A stretch of 64,000 nt of DNA from an uncultured Alphaproteobacteria bacterium (lineage in GTDB: Bacteria; Pseudomonadota; Alphaproteobacteria; Caulobacterales; Caulobacteraceae), in contig CAIVVM010000038.1 in the NCBI GenBank assembly GCA_903909375.1, positions 1-64,000 on the forward strand. The letters run 5' to 3'. Each line of letters starts with the position of its first letter. Position 1 is the first letter of the stretch. Under the pieces are notes generated by a model that was not told the origin of the DNA, searched no databases, and worked only from the letters and a program-made list of their open reading frames with translations. Shown piece after piece: positions 52,827-60,594 of this stretch. Made by a program: the position numbers and the translations under genes.

Positions 52827-55094
52827 ATGACGACCGACAGGCGGAACCCTGCATCTGCCCGAATGCTCGGCGACTTCCTGTCAAAGCGCGCCGCGCCGCT
52901 GTTTCCGCCGCTCGAGCTGGAGCGCCTCCGCGTTTACCTGCTCGGGCTTCTGGCGCGCGCGGAACGAGTGCCGGCAATCGGCCGCGGCTTCGACTGGTCG
53001 CGCATAGCTGCCGCGGCAAACGTCGATAGAGACTTGGTGATCCGGGCCAGGGATGTGCTTCGCCCGGGCTTGGTCGTCCTCCAACGAGAGATTGCCAAGG
53101 CGCCAGCGACGAAACGAGCGGCCGCCATTGCAAAGGGCCGCCGGCCCGCCACCATCAAGCCTGCCACCAACAATGTCGCCAGTCGCACTCGTGGGCCGCG
53201 GAAGGCGATCGAACCGTTTCCCGAACCTACCGCAGGGGCCTGGGACGACCCCGAGACATTCCACGAAGCGCTGGCGCTGCACATGCGTCGGCACAGGGAC
53301 TCCTGCCTGCATCTCTGCCGCGCGATCCTGCGGGACGGCGAGACACTCGAGAAGTCTACGATCGTGGTGTGGCGCAGCGGGCGGAAGGCGCCGCGCAGTG
53401 TCGCGAGCCTCGAATTCCTGCAGCGGATCAAGTGGCGCTACCGCCTCCCCAATGGCTACTTCAAGGCCAAGCTGCCGCACCGGGCCCGGGCGACGACCGG
53501 CCATGTGCTGACCGGTATTTCCGGCGCCGAACAGCGGCGCCTTGCCTGGCACCTGCCCGATGATTTCGCCGAGCGTCCGATCGCCGAACAGGAGGAGATC
53601 CTGGAGTGGGTGCGCCGCGTCGTGATCTCCGGCTCCACGGAGTTTCGACGCTACCAGGCCAACGCCGTGAAGCTGCGCTACGCCGTGCGGTTTGCAACGT
53701 TGCAGTCCAAAAAGCCGCAGGTCGCCTCCGCCAACGACGACGAGGCTCCGTTGGACGAGACAGATCCGGACCTCTTGAACGGAACGGTACGTGCTCCACC
53801 CGCGCTCTCCGCCGAAATGACTGAGCTCGTCGGGTTCAAGACATCGACCCTGACCGCGCTAGGCTACCAGCGGCGGGGGGTCTGGGGCGACGAGACGGCC
53901 GCCCAGAAGGTCGAGCACCTGGGCCTCATGTTCGGTGCCTTGGCCGGATCAAGCCGCGGCGCTGTCCGGGGCCACGATGTGCCCCTTCGCGACCTGACCT
54001 TTGGCCTCCTCGTGTTTCCGGTCGTCTGGGACTGGTACGTCCAGTGGCGAGAGCGCCGCCGTGGCCTCTACACGGCATGGGAGGTGGACATGCTGCGGGT
54101 TGCAGGCGCCCTGACAGGGCCGGCAGCCGGGTGGATCACGCAGACGCCGCAGCTGGCGCAGCGCCTGAAGCCAATACCGGGCCTGGTGACCCAACTCGAC
54201 ATCGAGGCAGCTCAAGCTGACTGGCCCGCGGCCTGCGCATTGGCGCATGCGCACACCCTGGCTCGGGCAAAGGAAATCCAGCGGGTGGCGCGTGTTCACC
54301 GCGATCCCTTCGAGCCGATCCTGGCCGTGCTCGAGGCCGAGAGTCCGGCCGGTGAATACCGCCGCATCGCCGATGAGATCGTGCGGCTCATGCCGGATGC
54401 CCGACGGTACTCGAAGTCCAGGGCCGAGGCGGTCAGGTCCCTGCTACTCATCCGCCTGGGGCTGCATCTAGGCCTGCGCCAGCGCAATCTCCGGGAACTT
54501 CTCATCTGCCCGCGTGGCCGTTCACCGACGCCAGAGCGCCAGCTCGAGCAGGCTCGTCGCGGCGAAATGCGCTGGAGCGAAAGGGACGCCGGATGGGAGG
54601 TCCTGATCCCGGCTGCTGCCTTCAAGAACGCCAATTCGTCGTTCTTCGGGGGGCGGCCCTTCCGGCTCCTGCTGCCAGACCTGGGCGGCCTCTACAGCTA
54701 CATCGACGAATGGCTGGCCGACCACCGCCAGCGATTGCTCGGTCGCGCGAGGGACCCGGGCACGTTCTTCGTGAAGACCGTGAAGACCTCGAGCGCCAAT
54801 GCAGCCTACGACCAGAACACCTTCTACGAGGCCTGGCGGCTGACCACCCAGCGCTACGGCATCTACAACCCCTACACTGGGCGTGGCGCCATCCGGGACT
54901 TGCTTCCTCACGGGCCGCACAACGTCCGCGACGTGCTGGCCACGCACATCCTGAAGAAGACGGGGTCCTATGAGCAGGCCAGCTACGCCATCCAGGACAC
55001 GCCCGACATGGTGGCCAAGCACTACGGCCGGTTCCTGCCGCAGGATAAGGCCGCGCTGGCGGCCGAGATCCTGAACAAAGTCTGGGCGGCCTGA
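52827..55094 (+). CDS. Giant tyrosine-recombinase-like protein
   Basis: 755 residues, about twice the size of a usual integrase. The C-terminal 220 residues carry the recombinase catalytic residues: LGLHLGLRQRNLREL (Arg about 550), HNVRDVLATH (His-x-x-Arg about 697-700) and AKHYGRF (Tyr about 733). The N-terminal 520 residues have basic and helical regions without a standard core-binding domain that I recognise. It could act on the composite att-like sites around it, or be a domesticated DNA-binding factor. The neighbouring gene at 55160 follows on the same strand after 65 bp. Confidence 0.75.
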   Translation: MTTDRRNPASARMLGDFLSKRAAPLFPPLELERLRVYLLGLLARAERVPAIGRGFDWSRIAAAANVDRDLVIRARDVLRPGLVVLQREIAKAPATKRAAAIAKGRRPATIKPATNNVASRTRGPRKAIEPFPEPTAGAWDDPETFHEALALHMRRHRDSCLHLCRAILRDGETLEKSTIVVWRSGRKAPRSVASLEFLQRIKWRYRLPNGYFKAKLPHRARATTGHVLTGISGAEQRRLAWHLPDDFAERPIAEQEEILEWVRRVVISGSTEFRRYQANAVKLRYAVRFATLQSKKPQVASANDDEAPLDETDPDLLNGTVRAPPALSAEMTELVGFKTSTLTALGYQRRGVWGDETAAQKVEHLGLMFGALAGSSRGAVRGHDVPLRDLTFGLLVFPVVWDWYVQWRERRRGLYTAWEVDMLRVAGALTGPAAGWITQTPQLAQRLKPIPGLVTQLDIEAAQADWPAACALAHAHTLARAKEIQRVARVHRDPFEPILAVLEAESPAGEYRRIADEIVRLMPDARRYSKSRAEAVRSLLLIRLGLHLGLRQRNLRELLICPRGRSPTPERQLEQARRGEMRWSERDAGWEVLIPAAAFKNANSSFFGGRPFRLLLPDLGGLYSYIDEWLADHRQRLLGRARDPGTFFVKTVKTSSANAAYDQNTFYEAWRLTTQRYGIYNPYTGRGAIRDLLPHGPHNVRDVLATHILKKTGSYEQASYAIQDTPDMVAKHYGRFLPQDKAALAAEILNKVWAA

Positions 55095-55159
55095 ACTGGT
55101 GTGAGCTCTCTGGAGAAGGGCTGTGGCTATCGGCTTAGTCGATCCGCTAGGGTTGCCAC

Positions 55160-55855
55160 ATGAGAACGATCCAGCCTGAAGGGCAGCGTGGGAGCCGGAA
55201 ATGGATCCAGCGGGCTGTAAACGAGCGCTGGACGGTGCTGGAAAGGCCGATCCTCCGGGCCGTGCGCGGCGGCCCCGTCAGGTGGGCCTCACCGTTAGCG
55301 ACCGACGAGTTCGCCCAGTATAGCGGCGCCGACTTCCTGGAGCGCATCGGTCACGGTGATTTGGGCGGTGCGCTCAATGCGTTCTGGCCTACATCCGGAC
55401 CAAGTTGGGACGCGCTTGGCGTGACCCCAGACGGCGCTGTCATTCTGATTGATGCGAAAAGCAGCCTTGCTGAGATGTGCTGGGCCGGACCGATTCCAGC
55501 GAGGCAGTCCCGGGCACGATCCGAACTTGTACTGCAGGGCGTGGCTCGCCGGCTTGGGTCCCGGTCCGGCCGTGAGGCTTGGTGTGCGCAGTTCTACAGG
55601 CTGGCCACGCAGATCGCGCACCTCGAGTTCCTCCGATCCAATGGCGTCCCGGCCTGGCTTGTGCTGGTGGATTTCGTCGGCGACCAGGACCTGCGCGGAC
55701 CCCGCAGCGCAGAGGCTTGGCGAGCCGCATACTCGATTGCGTTCAACCTTCTCGACCTGAGGCACGCGCATCCGCTGAGGCGCTTTATACTCCACGTCAA
55801 TCCGGACGTATCAGACGTGCCACCACCCTTCGCCGGACAGCTGCAGTTCGTATAG
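55160..55855 (+). CDS. Conserved hypothetical, PD-(D/E)xK-like
   Basis: 231 residues. Glu 50 (ATDEFAQY), Asp 84 (PSWDALGVTPDG) and Asp 98-Ala-Lys 100 (VILIDAKSSLAE) reproduce the D-(D/E)xK arrangement of restriction-like folds. The C-terminal half is helical with a buried-looking VPAWLVLVDFVGDQD. It is the last gene of its module, and its final residues and stop (QFV-stop) are encoded by the first arm of att-like site 7. That makes the boundary between gene and site overlapping rather than adjacent. Confidence 0.65.
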   Translation: MRTIQPEGQRGSRKWIQRAVNERWTVLERPILRAVRGGPVRWASPLATDEFAQYSGADFLERIGHGDLGGALNAFWPTSGPSWDALGVTPDGAVILIDAKSSLAEMCWAGPIPARQSRARSELVLQGVARRLGSRSGREAWCAQFYRLATQIAHLEFLRSNGVPAWLVLVDFVGDQDLRGPRSAEAWRAAYSIAFNLLDLRHAHPLRRFILHVNPDVSDVPPPFAGQLQFV

Positions 55856-55930
55856 GGACTTGTATAGGCACAGCGCCAAGGCGAAAATGTTGCGCTAGAT
55901 CAAGCGCGATTGGCGGAGGCCTGCTCCGCC
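55848..55930 (+). repeat. Composite att-like site 7
   Basis: TCGTATAGG (55848) and TTGTATAGG (55860), core GGCGGA-GGCCTGC-TCCGCC at 55912-55930, 52 bp after the second arm. TTGCGCTAGATCAA lies 30 bp after the second arm, as in site 4. It is the junction between the recombinase module and the replication/integration module. Confidence 0.7.
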
Positions 55931-55949
55931 TATAACAAGGATTCTTGTT

Positions 55950-56224
55950 CTAATCGGCTGTCGGAGCCGCAGCACGCTTCTTCCGCCTGGAGATCGCGAT
56001 CCAGCCATGCCAACGGCCGAAAGCCCGCCGAACACTGGGGCCAGGTAGTTGTGCCATGCCGAGGGTCCCATGAAGTATCCCTCGGCCACCTCACCGTAGA
56101 GCGCCAGGATGCCAATGCCCAAACCAGATCGACTGCCGACCGGTTAGCCCCCTACACCTCCGAAGAAGATGTCCGGCAAAGACACGGCCATATGTTCCAA
56201 TAGGAAGGCGATCAGAGTGGTCAT
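55950..56224 (-). pseudogene. Small membrane protein with a nonsense and a frameshift lesion
   Basis: ATG 56224 has a GGGGG-type ribosome site. The frame reads MTTLIAFLLEHMAVSLPDIF and stops (TAA) after 26 codons. The same frame continues with a hydrophobic GLGIGILALYGEVAEGYFMG and HNYLAPVFGGLSAVGMA. A shift of one base then restores a plausible end (WIAISRRKKRAAAP-stop). Together this describes a roughly 90-residue two-helix membrane protein broken at two places. The first 26 codons could still be made as a micro-protein. Confidence 0.4.
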
Positions 56225-56331
56225 GGCTTTCCCCCTCGCAAGCCTAGCCTGAAGTCGATTGGGAGCTTGGCAATGACGCCCGGTCTCGGCCTGGCTGAGC
56301 TCCTGCGAGCCAAACAGGCCTCCACGCGGGC

Positions 56332-56808
56332 TCAGGACGACCTCGCCTGCAGCAAGCTCTCGAGGTCCGTTCGCTTGATCAGCACGCGGGCGCCTATCTG
56401 GTTCGTCTCTAAGCGCCCCTCGCCAATGAGCTTGTACAAGGTGCTTCGGCTCACGCCGATGAACTTGGCCGCATCCTTCATGGAAAGACTGTGGGCGGGT
56501 GTCACACCGGGATTGCGGTCGCGAAGCTGTGCTGCCACGCCATCGACGATGCGCTCGACGAGCGCGTCGTCGGCCTTTCGAGATACCGACGCCAGATGAA
56601 CAGCAGCGGGCAAGCTTCCCACGAGGCGATCCAGCTCGGTCCGCCTCCACCGAGTGAGAGGGAGGCCGAGGTCCACAGGACGAACCCCCGCCTTCTCCAC
56701 CACCAGCGCGAAGGTGCGCTCATCGAGGGAGAGGTAGCGAGCGGCCAGCTCCGTCGCCAAAAGGATCGGCCAATTCGGGAGGAGGGGTTCGAGAGGTGTG
56801 CGGCCCAT
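56332..56808 (-). CDS. Excisionase/AlpA-like DNA-binding protein
   Basis: 158 residues from ATG 56808. The C-terminus is a MerR/HTH_17-type winged helix: LSMKDAAKFIGVSRSTLYKL then GEGRLETNQIGARVLIKRTDLE. The N-terminal 60 residues (LLATELAARYLSLDERTFAL, LTRWRRTELDRLV) look like a second, degenerate copy of the same fold. Such proteins control excision or replication of integrated elements. It belongs to the replication end of the island, 65 bp after the next minus-strand gene. Confidence 0.75.
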   Translation of the reverse strand: MGRTPLEPLLPNWPILLATELAARYLSLDERTFALVVEKAGVRPVDLGLPLTRWRRTELDRLVGSLPAAVHLASVSRKADDALVERIVDGVAAQLRDRNPGVTPAHSLSMKDAAKFIGVSRSTLYKLIGEGRLETNQIGARVLIKRTDLESLLQARSS

Positions 56809-56873
56809 TGCAAACTATCCTCCTGGTTCGTCCTTCGCCACATTTGGTCCCGCCGACGCGCGCTTTCGAACCC

Positions 56874-57239
56874 TCAACGGGCGCGCCTCTCCGCCTCCAG
56901 CGCTTTGAAGGAGTCGGCCACGCGCATGACCCTCTCCAGCCGCTCGAAGTAGTCGAGCCGCGAAAGCGGGTTGTCGTTGTAGAGCCAAAGGTGTTCGTGA
57001 GTTTTGGTCCAGACGCCTGTCATGAGCACGGGGTCGCGCCTGAAAACCACGGCGTCATCGAGATAGGTCGCATAGTCGACCCGTTCGCGGGAGATCACCC
57101 CGAGCGGCTTGTAGTCCCTGTTCACGGGCAAGAAGACGTGGCGGCGCCGAGGATGTTCCAGCCTGACAAATGCGTAAGGCAGAAAGTGGCGGAACCAGCG
57201 GTTATCGCCCGTTAGGTCGGCGGCTTGTCTAGGCGTCAT
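56874..57239 (-). CDS. Unknown small protein
   Basis: 121 residues (MTPRQAADLTGDNRWFRHF) rich in aromatic and basic residues, with HPRRRHVFLPVNRDYKPLGV near 30-50 and a charged helical end. No family, signal or membrane segment is recognised. It lies in the replication module between two DNA-binding proteins. From 57240 to 57453 there is only short sequence with no gene that I can support. Confidence 0.5.
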   Translation of the reverse strand: MTPRQAADLTGDNRWFRHFLPYAFVRLEHPRRRHVFLPVNRDYKPLGVISRERVDYATYLDDAVVFRRDPVLMTGVWTKTHEHLWLYNDNPLSRLDYFERLERVMRVADSFKALEAERRAR

Positions 57240-57453
57240 GCCGGCTCAATAAGCCCCAGTTCGCCTGCATGTCGACTCCGCTCCATGTTTGGTCGTCCGC
57301 GCGCGCGTAGTGGTCGGAAAATGCAATGCGTCGCTGAATGACATGAATCCCCGCGTACCACCTCTAGCGGGGGACGCGGAGATGACCGCACGTTCGCCGG
57401 AGCTGATCGCCAAGCGCGCGCGCGCGAGCTTGTCCTGAAAGTCTGGGAGTTCC

Positions 57454-57909
57454 CTACACCAACGCGAAACTGCGGATCGTCCGCTCAGAGACCTTCCACT
57501 TCTCGGCCAGGCGGCGGTAGCCAACGTGCCGGGGATCACCGAGAGGGTAGGCTTCGTGCTCGTCGCGGATCGCTTCGACCTGGGCGTTGCTCAGCTTGGC
57601 CCGTGCATGGTCCTGTCCGATGCGCTGCGTCCCGCTCTCATTCAGGGCTACAAATCGCCGTGAGGGGTGGCCCACCTGGACGAGCCCGTGGCCGTCCCAG
57701 AGCTGCGTCAAATTGGTCGGCTCGGTCCCAACGGTCCCAACCTCTTCCCTATGTGTCCTACAGATACCCATTTCATTATATTTCTCTCTCTCCCAGTCTA
57801 TAATAGGAGAAGAGGTTGGGACGGTTGGGACTGCGTTGTTCTGCAAGGGCTTTTCGCCGCTTTTGAGGTTGGGACCAGGTCGGGACGAGGTTGGGATTTT
57901 GGCCATCAC
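57454..57909 (-). CDS. Small helix-turn-helix protein coupled to the primase
   Basis: 151 codons with a GTG start whose last bases overlap the primase stop; a start at the internal ATG near 57771 (MGICRTHREEV) is possible. The last 50 residues (AKLSNAQVEAIRDEHEA, then YRRLAEKWKVSERTIRSF) form a helix-turn-helix. The first half is dominated by a DNA repeat that encodes PTVPTSS and EEVGTVGTEP, so it may be constrained by DNA function more than by protein. Role unknown; perhaps copy control of the element. Confidence 0.5.
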   Translation of the reverse strand: MMAKIPTSSRPGPNLKSGEKPLQNNAVPTVPTSSPIIDWEREKYNEMGICRTHREEVGTVGTEPTNLTQLWDGHGLVQVGHPSRRFVALNESGTQRIGQDHARAKLSNAQVEAIRDEHEAYPLGDPRHVGYRRLAEKWKVSERTIRSFALV

Positions 57910-57970
57910 GAGCGCCCTTCTCGCGTTCTGCGATCCTTGGGTGTCGCCACCAGGTCGCTAGAGGTTGGGA
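57726..57970. repeat. Iteron-like GAGGTTGGGA repeats
   Basis: GAGGTTGGGA occurs at 57812, 57865, 57887 and 57961, and inverted (TCCCAACCTC) at 57735. Weaker copies (GGTTGGGAC at 57823, AGGTCGGGAC at 57877, TCCCAAC at 57726) lie between. The inverted copies at 57726-57747 can pair with 57810-57831 as a long hairpin. The cluster spans the 3' end of the primase gene and the start of the next gene, a usual place for a replication origin. Confidence 0.6.
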
Positions 57971-60263
57971 CCCAAACGCGCGATGTGCGACCCCCGAGTT
58001 TGCGCTGGATTTGCACCATCCCGCAGGCCTTTAGAACCGCCGAAGCGCGCATCTGGTCAGGACGCTTGATGCGCCCGTCGTCGAACCCGAGGAGATCGCG
58101 CAGCACCCGTTCGCTGGTCAGCGTGCCGCAGTTGCGCAGGGTCAGGACGTGGCCGTGCTCGTCCTCACCGATCTCGTCGTCGAGCCCCTTGGTGACCGTG
58201 TCGAACCATGGGTCCACGTACTCGAACGCCTTGCGCTCGGCCTTGGCCAGCGTCTCGACCCGCTCGAACGCGATGCCGCTCTCCAGGAACACCTCCCGCG
58301 CCTCGGCCCAGAGCTGGAGCCGGTCGTCCACGATCTTTTGCGTGTCGATGATGCCGAGGATCAGGACGGGCAACCAACGCCGCTGTCCCATATGCGCCTG
58401 GAGGAACTCAGGGTCGTTGGTGGTGCCGTAGAACACGAGCCGCCGCGCCAGACTGATCGCGTACTCCTTGAATTTGGGGGTCCACTTCTCGAACCTGCGG
58501 GTCACCCAGGACAGCACGCCCTCCGCATCGCGGGCGCTGATCCCGCGCAGCTCAGCCAGCTCGCCGACCAGGCACCCGCGCATCAGCCTGGAGAGCTTCT
58601 CGTCATCGAGCCCCAGGTTGAACTCTGTGAAGAAGTCCTCCTTGGGTGCGATCAGGCTGACCGCCGTGGATTTCCTGGTCCCCTCCTCGCCCACCAGCAC
58701 CGGGACCATGTCCACCTTGCATCCAGGATCGAGCACGCGGCCCGCCTGGGCGGTCCAGGAATATTCACCGAGTGCCCTGGTGTAGGGCGTGTCCTTGGTC
58801 TGCATGTAGTTGGGCCAGAAGAGGTGGATGCGGGGCACGCCGTCCCAGGGCGGCACCAGGACCTTCAGCCAGTGCTCGGCCGCGTCGAACTGGTTGCGGT
58901 TGCCGATGATCTCCAAGGCGTCCCGCATCTTCTCCTTGCCGATCTCGTTCTTGAAGCCGAGGGCCTCCAGCCTGATCCGCAGCTCGCCCGCGTCAGCGTC
59001 GGTCATCTCGCGCCACTGGCCAGGGAAGTCGGCGACCATCAGCTCACCTCGGAAGTGGTCGAACGACAGGTCCACCTCGCACGACTGCGGGGCACCGAGC
59101 CCCAGCACCACGTTCTCCAGGCTGGTCTCGATCTGGTCGTTCTTGAAGCGCTTGAAATTGGGCTGGATCGCGTCGGGATCGCGTTTCAGGGCCGCGACCA
59201 GTTCCTTCGACTTAGTCGATGCGCCTGGGGCGGCCTTCGCGTAGAGGGCGGCGACATCCGCGTCCTTGCGCAAGTCCTCGAACTCGGAGGCCTTGACGGG
59301 CTTGTAGCCCACCGCCGTCTTGAAGTCGGCGTCGGTATGGCCCGAGCAGCCGGCGTGGCGGCAGGAGAAGTGGCCGTTGCGGTAGCCCGATGTGCCGGCC
59401 AGGAGCCAGCTCGTCTGCGTTTCCCCGTTGTCTGAGCCGTGCCCGCCGCTCCAGGGGCACTCGACGTAGAGCTGGCCCTTGCCCTCAGCCAGGACCAGGC
59501 CCTCCTCGATCAGGTGCTCGGCCACCGGGTCCTCGACGTTCAGGTCCTCGATCATGGTGGGCGGGTGTCGCGCCGAGGCCTTCCAGGTGGCGACCGCGTA
59601 CTCCTCCTTGAGCCGCTCCATCATGCGTTCGAGCTGGGCGATCTTGACCGCCGGCACGTCTGCCCGCTTCGGGAGCCCGTCGCGCCACTCGTAGGGCACG
59701 CCCGAGGTGTGGGTGCCGGCCGCGATGAACTGCTGACCCGTGGCGAGCAGCTCGACCAGCCAGCGCTTGGTCTTGCCCTCCTCCTGCCACTCCTTGACCG
59801 GGAAGGCGTCCTTGCTCAGCTCCCCCTCGGCCAGCACCAGGAGCAGCCGCTTGCCGCTGTTCGATCTGATCCGGCAGGGTGCCGTGTCGATCCCGAGCAG
59901 CTCCAGGGCGCGCGCCTCGATCTCGTCCGCCAGATCGTCGTCGTCCACGTCGATGTCGATGGCGCGGAACCGCCTGGTCTGGAGGCAGATGCCGAAGTCG
60001 GGAACCTTCGCCCAGGCTTCGATGTTGAGGACGGTGGTGACGTGATCTGTCCAGTCGGTGAACCCGATGGCCAGACCGTCCTGATTGAAGAGCGAGGGCG
60101 TCTTGCCCACCGCCTTCATCTTGGTCCTCGGACTAAGCTCTGCCGTGGGGTTGCTCACCACCGGCAGTAGCTCGGTCTTGGCCAAAATCTTGAAGCGCGC
60201 CCATGCCTCGGGCGTCGCTCCCCATCGCCGCACGTCCACCGATCCATCGGGTTTCGAGGCCAT
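57906..60263 (-). CDS. Prim-pol/VapE-type replication protein
   Basis: 785 residues from ATG 60263 (MASKPDGSVDVRRWG). The N-terminus is an archaeo-eukaryotic primase/polymerase: GLAIGFTDW and the catalytic FRAIDIDVDDDD near 115, then RIRSNSGKRLLLVLAEG. A cysteine/histidine segment (YVECPWSGGHG, HFSCRHAGCSGH) is a zinc-binding element. The C-terminal half is a VapE/VirE-like helicase with Walker A VLVGEEGTRKSTAVSL near 550, then GELAELRGISARDAEG. It would start and drive replication of the excised island. It sits 4 bp after the AlpA gene. Confidence 0.85.
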   Translation of the reverse strand: MASKPDGSVDVRRWGATPEAWARFKILAKTELLPVVSNPTAELSPRTKMKAVGKTPSLFNQDGLAIGFTDWTDHVTTVLNIEAWAKVPDFGICLQTRRFRAIDIDVDDDDLADEIEARALELLGIDTAPCRIRSNSGKRLLLVLAEGELSKDAFPVKEWQEEGKTKRWLVELLATGQQFIAAGTHTSGVPYEWRDGLPKRADVPAVKIAQLERMMERLKEEYAVATWKASARHPPTMIEDLNVEDPVAEHLIEEGLVLAEGKGQLYVECPWSGGHGSDNGETQTSWLLAGTSGYRNGHFSCRHAGCSGHTDADFKTAVGYKPVKASEFEDLRKDADVAALYAKAAPGASTKSKELVAALKRDPDAIQPNFKRFKNDQIETSLENVVLGLGAPQSCEVDLSFDHFRGELMVADFPGQWREMTDADAGELRIRLEALGFKNEIGKEKMRDALEIIGNRNQFDAAEHWLKVLVPPWDGVPRIHLFWPNYMQTKDTPYTRALGEYSWTAQAGRVLDPGCKVDMVPVLVGEEGTRKSTAVSLIAPKEDFFTEFNLGLDDEKLSRLMRGCLVGELAELRGISARDAEGVLSWVTRRFEKWTPKFKEYAISLARRLVFYGTTNDPEFLQAHMGQRRWLPVLILGIIDTQKIVDDRLQLWAEAREVFLESGIAFERVETLAKAERKAFEYVDPWFDTVTKGLDDEIGEDEHGHVLTLRNCGTLTSERVLRDLLGFDDGRIKRPDQMRASAVLKACGMVQIQRKLGGRTSRVWVPTSSDLVATPKDRRTREGRS

Positions 60264-60267
60264 CGGC

Positions 60268-60456
60268 CTAGACCGTGGCAAGGCGTTCCAGGAAGGCCGC
60301 CACCTCCGTCGCGGGGACCAGGGTACGTCTCCCCGCCTTGAGCGTCTTGATCCGGCCAGCGCCGATTTCACTGTAGACAGTGGTCTTGCCGAGCCCGAGG
60401 ACTTGGCAAAGTTCAGCGATCGAATAGGCCGCCTTGGTGGGCGAGACTTGTGTCAT
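60268..60456 (-). CDS. AlpA-family regulator/excisionase
   Basis: 62 residues (MTQVSPTKAAYSIAELCQVL) forming a single HTH_17/AlpA winged helix: IAELCQVLGLGKTTVYSEIG then KTLKAGRRTLVPATEVAAFL. AlpA proteins switch on integrase expression or act as directionality factors. It lies between the integrase and the primase, the standard order in P4-like islands. 60457-60594 is non-coding. Confidence 0.82.
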   Translation of the reverse strand: MTQVSPTKAAYSIAELCQVLGLGKTTVYSEIGAGRIKTLKAGRRTLVPATEVAAFLERLATV

Positions 60457-60594
60457 TTCAGACCTCCTCGGCGTCGGCTATCGACGCGTCGGAGGTCAAA
60501 CTCTCATTGATTCGCGCCAGTAAGCGCACCCCCCAGGGGACCCGCTGGCGACCCCCGGAATCTTGGCGAACCGCCGCAGTGCCGCGCCGTTCAG

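Noticed and set aside
58149-59435. A 428-codon plus-strand frame
   Set aside because: Antisense to the prim-pol/VapE gene; no domain pattern.
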